Origin: Lathyrus oleraceus
Taxonomy: Eukaryota > Streptophyta > Magnoliopsida > Fabales > Fabaceae
NCBI RefSeq assembly: GCF_024323335.1
Contig: NC_066579.1
Location: 54,937,271-55,001,270 of the forward strand
DNA length: 64,000 nucleotides
Direction: 5' to 3'
Positions 60,094 to 64,000 of this stretch are shown here, in pieces. The translations under genes were made by a program, and so were the position numbers. Within the stretch, counting starts at the first letter, position 1; each line of letters begins with the position of its first letter. The notes beneath the pieces were generated by a model. It saw only the letters and a program-made list of their open reading frames with translations. It was not told the origin of the DNA and did not search any database.

Positions 60094-61398
60094 ATGGGAC
60101 ATTTTGACCGTATGGGTATCAAGTTCAGAGGAATGGCTCAGAAACGAAGGTTTGAAGAACTAGCCGCTAGAGAGATGCTACCTAGTTTATATGCTGATGA
60201 TTGGGCTATGACTGCCCTTGGACTGAGACAGAGTGTCCTGTTTTTGCTGAATCAGATAGGATGGGAGACCTCCCCTATCCTGAGACATTTCACCACCTAC
60301 CGGAGACTCACACTAGAATTCCTTAGTTCATTAATCTATCTACCTAGCCATGGAAAAGGAATTACCAGAGGTTTTATCCAGTTCAGAATGTTCAATATGG
60401 AGTACCAATTTAATATTAGAGACTTCACCAACCTTTTGGGTTTTCCTACCTCCTTTGATACATTCACTGTAAGCCAGGAAGAACTTTTTGAATATAGAGA
60501 GCTTGAACACTTTTGGGGTAAGCTGACTGGAAATGATGAGCCCGAAGAACATGAGTTTCTCTCTGGAAACATACATAACCCGGCTTTTCGCTATTTCCAT
60601 AAGATCCTGACCCACACTTTATTTGGGAAGAAGCCAAATAGTACTTCAGTTTCACGTGATGAACTCTTCATCATATTTTGTGCTTCCCAGAACCGTCCAG
60701 TAAACGGTGCTACTTTTATGTTAGCTAATTTAGACCACCTTATCCAGGATGAGCGAGCACCCATTAGAATAGGTGGCCTGATAACTATGATAGGTAATGC
60801 TATTGGATTACGTCAGCCTATGCTTGACCTGAACCCTTTTTGTGGCATTACTACTCTGAGTATACCTTTCCTCTTCAACACTATGTTTATAGCAAACATA
60901 GGGTCTGATGAGTTCGAGCTTATTATTGATAACCAGGTTCTCTGCCTATTCACCATGCCCGATCCTAGAACTAGTGTTCATAACCAAAGGAACTGGCTCT
61001 ATAACCTGAATGAAACCCCAACTCCTGCTGGATCCACTGAATCCATCCAGGATTATGAGATTTGTGATGACTATGAGCACTATGTTGACCATATCTCTCT
61101 TGCTGAATCTGACCCTCAGACTCCATCCGGCTACTATGATATTGATCCTCCTCCTCAGCCTGTCCTGACCGAAGAATCAGCTATGCCTGATCTCCGACAT
61201 CATATGCCAGGAACAGATATTAAAACCGTCATTGAAGCTTTGATGTCAGAACAAAACGCCCTCAGGGAAGATTTCCACAGCTTGAGACTTGCAGTCCTAG
61301 AACACATGAGCAGCACGGCAAGTCAGTTACGTATGTTACGGCATCATGTTAACTCTTTTGCTCCTCCGGCCAGAGATCCGAAGATAGATGGAATTTAG
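60094..61398 (+). CDS. Athila ORF1-family protein, first 3' ORF
   Basis: An intact 434-residue frame from ATG 60094. It resembles the Athila ORF1 or plant transposon-protein family: LTLEFLSSLIYLPSHG near residue 72, FRMFNMEYQFNIRDFTNLLG near 96, NIHNPAFRYFHKILTHTLFG near 165 and RIGGLITMIGNAIGL near 228. An acidic, Pro-rich tail and a heptad-like region (LMSEQNALREDFHSLRL) close the protein. No signal peptide or obvious membrane span is seen, so it is not a typical envelope protein despite its position after pol. It is paralogous to ORF3. Function unknown. Confidence 0.8.
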   Translation: MGHFDRMGIKFRGMAQKRRFEELAAREMLPSLYADDWAMTALGLRQSVLFLLNQIGWETSPILRHFTTYRRLTLEFLSSLIYLPSHGKGITRGFIQFRMFNMEYQFNIRDFTNLLGFPTSFDTFTVSQEELFEYRELEHFWGKLTGNDEPEEHEFLSGNIHNPAFRYFHKILTHTLFGKKPNSTSVSRDELFIIFCASQNRPVNGATFMLANLDHLIQDERAPIRIGGLITMIGNAIGLRQPMLDLNPFCGITTLSIPFLFNTMFIANIGSDEFELIIDNQVLCLFTMPDPRTSVHNQRNWLYNLNETPTPAGSTESIQDYEICDDYEHYVDHISLAESDPQTPSGYYDIDPPPQPVLTEESAMPDLRHHMPGTDIKTVIEALMSEQNALREDFHSLRLAVLEHMSSTASQLRMLRHHVNSFAPPARDPKIDGI

Positions 61399-61744
61399 TT
61401 ATTTCTTTCTTAGTTATTTAGTTTTAGGCTAGATTTTTCATTAATGTTATTTGAATTCATGTTCGCATTTATTTTTTTTCCCTTTTCATTTCATTGTTTT
61501 CCCTTCGTGTATTACATTATGTCAATTTTATTAAAGCTTTTATTTTATGCAATGGCTATGTTCTCTACTGTTACTTAGAATGAATTATTATTATGTGAAG
61601 TAGAATAGCATGCAATACAAATTAACTAGCTAAATTAATTAGAACAATCTAAAAACCAAATAAAACAAAAACAAAATAATCAAAATATATTCATCTCCTA
61701 ATTAAGTCTGTGTAGCGCTACTGAAGAAGCCTTGCCAAAAGAAC
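61399..61744 (+). other. ORF2 trailer, non-coding
   Basis: T-rich then AT-rich sequence with no reading frame of note, ending at the palindrome array. Confidence 0.5.
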
Positions 61745-62072
61745 TGTGTGACGAGCGTCACACAATCCATGACGAACGGCACGCAACACTCTTGTTACGA
61801 GCGTCACACCCTTGTGACGAGCGTAACGCCTCTCAGACATGTGAACGTTAGGGAGCCGTTGGAGACGAACGTTACACCCCTACCTTTTTACATTCCCCAT
61901 TCATTTTTCATTTACCACATTTAATTACTTTTCAACCACTCTTTCTTTTCACCTCCCACATTTTTCTCCTATAAATACCTACCAAAACTTCCTTCATTCA
62001 CCACAAAACAATTCTCTCATATCAAATACATTTCTTTTTCTTTCCAAATCATCCCTTCAAAAATTCATTACA
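61745..62072 (+). promoter_or_regulatory. Putative internal promoter and leader of ORF3
   Basis: A palindrome array like that of the LTR (TGTGTGACGAGCGTCACACA at 61745-61764, then degenerate units at 61769, 61794, 61813, 61841 and 61864) is followed by TATAAATA at 61970-61977. Its context CTATAAATACCTACC differs by one base from the LTR context CTATAAATAGCTACC. A C/T- and A-rich leader of about 70 bases leads to the ORF3 ATG in a good context (ACAATGGC). The same order in U3 argues that ORF3 has its own promoter. Confidence 0.6.
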
Positions 62073-63374
62073 ATGGCGGGAAATCAAAATTTCGGAAATA
62101 TCATCTTCCGATCCGGAGATGACAACTATCAGCAAGAGCAATTCGAGCGCTTCCAGCAGCGAGGCGTCGCTCCCACCAGGTACCCCGATTTAACTTGCTT
62201 GCAACAATTAGGCTTACTCCAAGGTATCGAGTGGATGCTCCGTAAAGCCGATTTAACCTTCCTTTGCACTCATAACCAACCCACCTACCCTTCCCTAACC
62301 TTAGAATTCCTAAGTTCTTACGACTACACCACTCCCGCCGGTGAAGGTGAATTTCTAACCGGTACGGCAACCTTCCGTATGTTTAACACCGAGTACTCTC
62401 TAACCCAACGCGAATTGAGTGCCATGCTACAATTTCCCACAGAAGGTCTACTGCATGCCAGAATCCCTCCAACCTCAAACTGGAACACAGTTCTAGTTTT
62501 CGACCTTTTTAAGAAAATTTCCGGTATAAATACCTACAACTGGGAAGAACTCCTTCTCTCCCACATCCATAACCCCACCATCCGTTATTTTCTCCGTATC
62601 CTGCAAAACACACTTTTTGGAAGACCAAACAACAGTAAGGTTAACTCGAAGGAGTTATTTTTCCTCCAGTGCGTTTTCGAACCGGATACTAAGGTAAACG
62701 CCGCCTCTTTTCTCTTTCATCATATCCGCACCTTATGTGCTAGAGGCCGGCAACCCTTTATAATTGGTGGATTAATAACCTCCATAGCACTTGGCCTGAA
62801 CCTAGGGGATAAACTCCAAACTTTAGAATCCCTACCACCCCTGTCTATGGATATCAGCTATTGTCGCTCCAGCCGCCTGATTAAAAACAGAGTAGGCGGA
62901 GGATACTATCTTATGGTGAACAACCAAGCTGTCCCAAGTGTTGTGCTACCCAATACCACCCTAACGGATGTCACAAACCCGGACCGCCACCTTTATGATC
63001 TCAGCGCTCCTGAAATCACCGAGCCTTCACAAACAAACCAGCAAACAGATGAGTTTGAAGAAATGGAACAAGGTGATCATCCGCCAACACAACAATCAGT
63101 CCCGCTAAACCCTTCCAGTAATGCAGCCGGCCCATCCTCCCAACATCGTCGACGAAGACGACCTGCGACCAACGACGACATTATGGATGCTATCGATGGT
63201 ATGCAGGCACAGAATGCAGATATGATGCAGATGATGCGTCAAATGCAACAGCAACAGGATGCTCGGAATGCCATAACCGACCAGCGGTTTACTGAGTTGT
63301 TTAGCAGATTCGACAGCTTAGACATACGTCAAAGATCACCAGGACCAAGAACCAGAGGTGGAAGGCAGCCTTAG
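62073..63374 (+). CDS. Athila ORF1-family protein, second 3' ORF
   Basis: An intact 433-residue frame. It matches ORF2 block by block: YPSLTLEFLSSYDYTTPAGE near residue 70, FRMFNTEYSLTQRELSAMLQ near 98, HIHNPTIRYFLRILQNTLFG near 165, FIIGGLITSIALGLNLGD near 228, and a VNNQAVPSVVLP-type end of the conserved part. The tail differs: a basic RRRRRP cluster (near 360) that could be a nuclear-localisation signal, then a Met/Gln-rich coiled-coil (MMQMMRQMQQQQ) and an Arg-rich end. No membrane segment is seen. The separate promoter-like region suggests expression apart from Gag-Pol. Function unknown. Confidence 0.8.
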   Translation: MAGNQNFGNIIFRSGDDNYQQEQFERFQQRGVAPTRYPDLTCLQQLGLLQGIEWMLRKADLTFLCTHNQPTYPSLTLEFLSSYDYTTPAGEGEFLTGTATFRMFNTEYSLTQRELSAMLQFPTEGLLHARIPPTSNWNTVLVFDLFKKISGINTYNWEELLLSHIHNPTIRYFLRILQNTLFGRPNNSKVNSKELFFLQCVFEPDTKVNAASFLFHHIRTLCARGRQPFIIGGLITSIALGLNLGDKLQTLESLPPLSMDISYCRSSRLIKNRVGGGYYLMVNNQAVPSVVLPNTTLTDVTNPDRHLYDLSAPEITEPSQTNQQTDEFEEMEQGDHPPTQQSVPLNPSSNAAGPSSQHRRRRRPATNDDIMDAIDGMQAQNADMMQMMRQMQQQQDARNAITDQRFTELFSRFDSLDIRQRSPGPRTRGGRQP

Positions 63375-64000
63375 TTGTATTTTTCTTTTCATCTCCATTT
63401 TGTATTTCTTTCCCTTAAAACATCGAGGACAATGTTTAGTTCAAGTATGGGGGGGAAACATTATTCTTTCCATTCTCATCTTTGTTTCAAGTATGTACTC
63501 TCCCTTTTCATTGTTATTTCCCTATAAAAAAACAAAATATTTTTTTTAAGTTAAGTCCTGAATGTGAAAAATTTTCTATTATCTATTTCCCTCAACTTTC
63601 TTGAGCCATAACAAAAATTTTAACACACCCAATAAGTATAAAGGTTGCTTACTTTATAAAATTTGAGTGAAATCAAAACAAAATCATTACCATAACAACG
63701 CTCTGAGAACCGCAATATGTTAGATCAGGATAAGTACCTATTATACCGAACTCCTTGAACTTTTAGCTCTATGGTAACCCCAAGTAGTTTATACAGAAGT
63801 CAGCACCATCTTAATAGCAAACTACGTGGAGAGCCGATGAATATAAGTGAATGATCCCCAAAGTAACATGAAATATACGAATATATCAAGAAATGCACTA
63901 ATTAAATTAGGTGATCCTTACCAGATCATTTAATCTAAAGGTTGCAGATCAAGCAAAAACATAATATGAAAGATCCATTATGAGTTGGTTCAGTAGGTAT
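63375..64000 (+). mobile_element. Athila 3' internal tail, incomplete
   Basis: ATCGAGGACAATGTTTAGTT leads to TATGGGGGGGAAAC (63446-63459), a G-rich block common at this place in Athila elements and a polypurine-tract candidate. No LTR start (TGATAACACG) follows within the window, so it may be a conserved internal block and not the true 3' tract. No gene is seen. Confidence 0.5.

Noticed and set aside
60094..63374. Calling ORF2 and ORF3 envelope proteins
   Set aside because: They sit in the env-like position, but I see no signal peptide, membrane span or cleavage site; they look like the Athila ORF1 family.

Overview
The window looks like nuclear DNA of a plant, most likely a Fabeae legume (pea/vetch group). 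It has very long Tat/Ogre-type Ty3 LTRs, an Athila element, Mutator-like, CACTA and plant-mobile-domain debris, and two kinds of host gene: one organellar RanBP2 zinc-finger gene and a duplicated Restorer-of-fertility-like PPR gene. No bacterial operons, tRNA genes or rRNA genes were seen. Family names come from reading motifs, not from database searches.

Layout. 1-12000: tandem repeats and 3' internal sequence of a Tat-type element, then its LTR (from 2449), split by a 4.86 kb solo LTR (3085-7942) flanked by the target duplication CATAT. 12001-17810: a minus-strand Ogre-like fragment with a decayed gag, a tRNA-Arg primer site and a 2.7 kb LTR. This LTR sits inside the protease region of another minus-strand Ty3 element (17811-22408), which also carries a copia-like solo LTR (19931-21366). 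22409-25749: further minus-strand LTR-element remains. 25753-28600: a decayed MULE transposase, a convergent small ORF with its own TATA box, repeat tails, and a 182-bp MITE.

28802-34148 is the best single-copy host gene. Its eight exons join in one frame to encode 449 residues with a transit-like N-terminus and five RanBP2 zinc fingers (VAR3/OZ-like). 34672-39088 and 43198-48228 are two copies of one segment, each with a MULE-type OTU pseudogene and an intact 14-repeat PPR gene on the minus strand. The two PPR genes differ at only 22 bases, but the amino-acid changes fall preferentially on the RNA-code residues. Copia-like and plant-mobile-domain fragments lie between the copies. Beyond the second copy are a CACTA end, a second mobile-domain tail, a copia-like LTR and a Ty3 LTR.

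52530-64000 is most of a young-looking Athila element: an LTR of about 1.8 kb, a tRNA-Asp primer site, one uninterrupted 1797-residue Gag-Pol, and two paralogous Athila-ORF1-type genes downstream of pol. The last of these is preceded by a stretch copying the logic of the LTR promoter (palindromic TGACG/CGTCA array, then a matching TATA context), which suggests an internal promoter. The 3' LTR lies outside the window. The strongest leads are this internal promoter with the twin ORFs, and the code-position divergence of the PPR duplicates.
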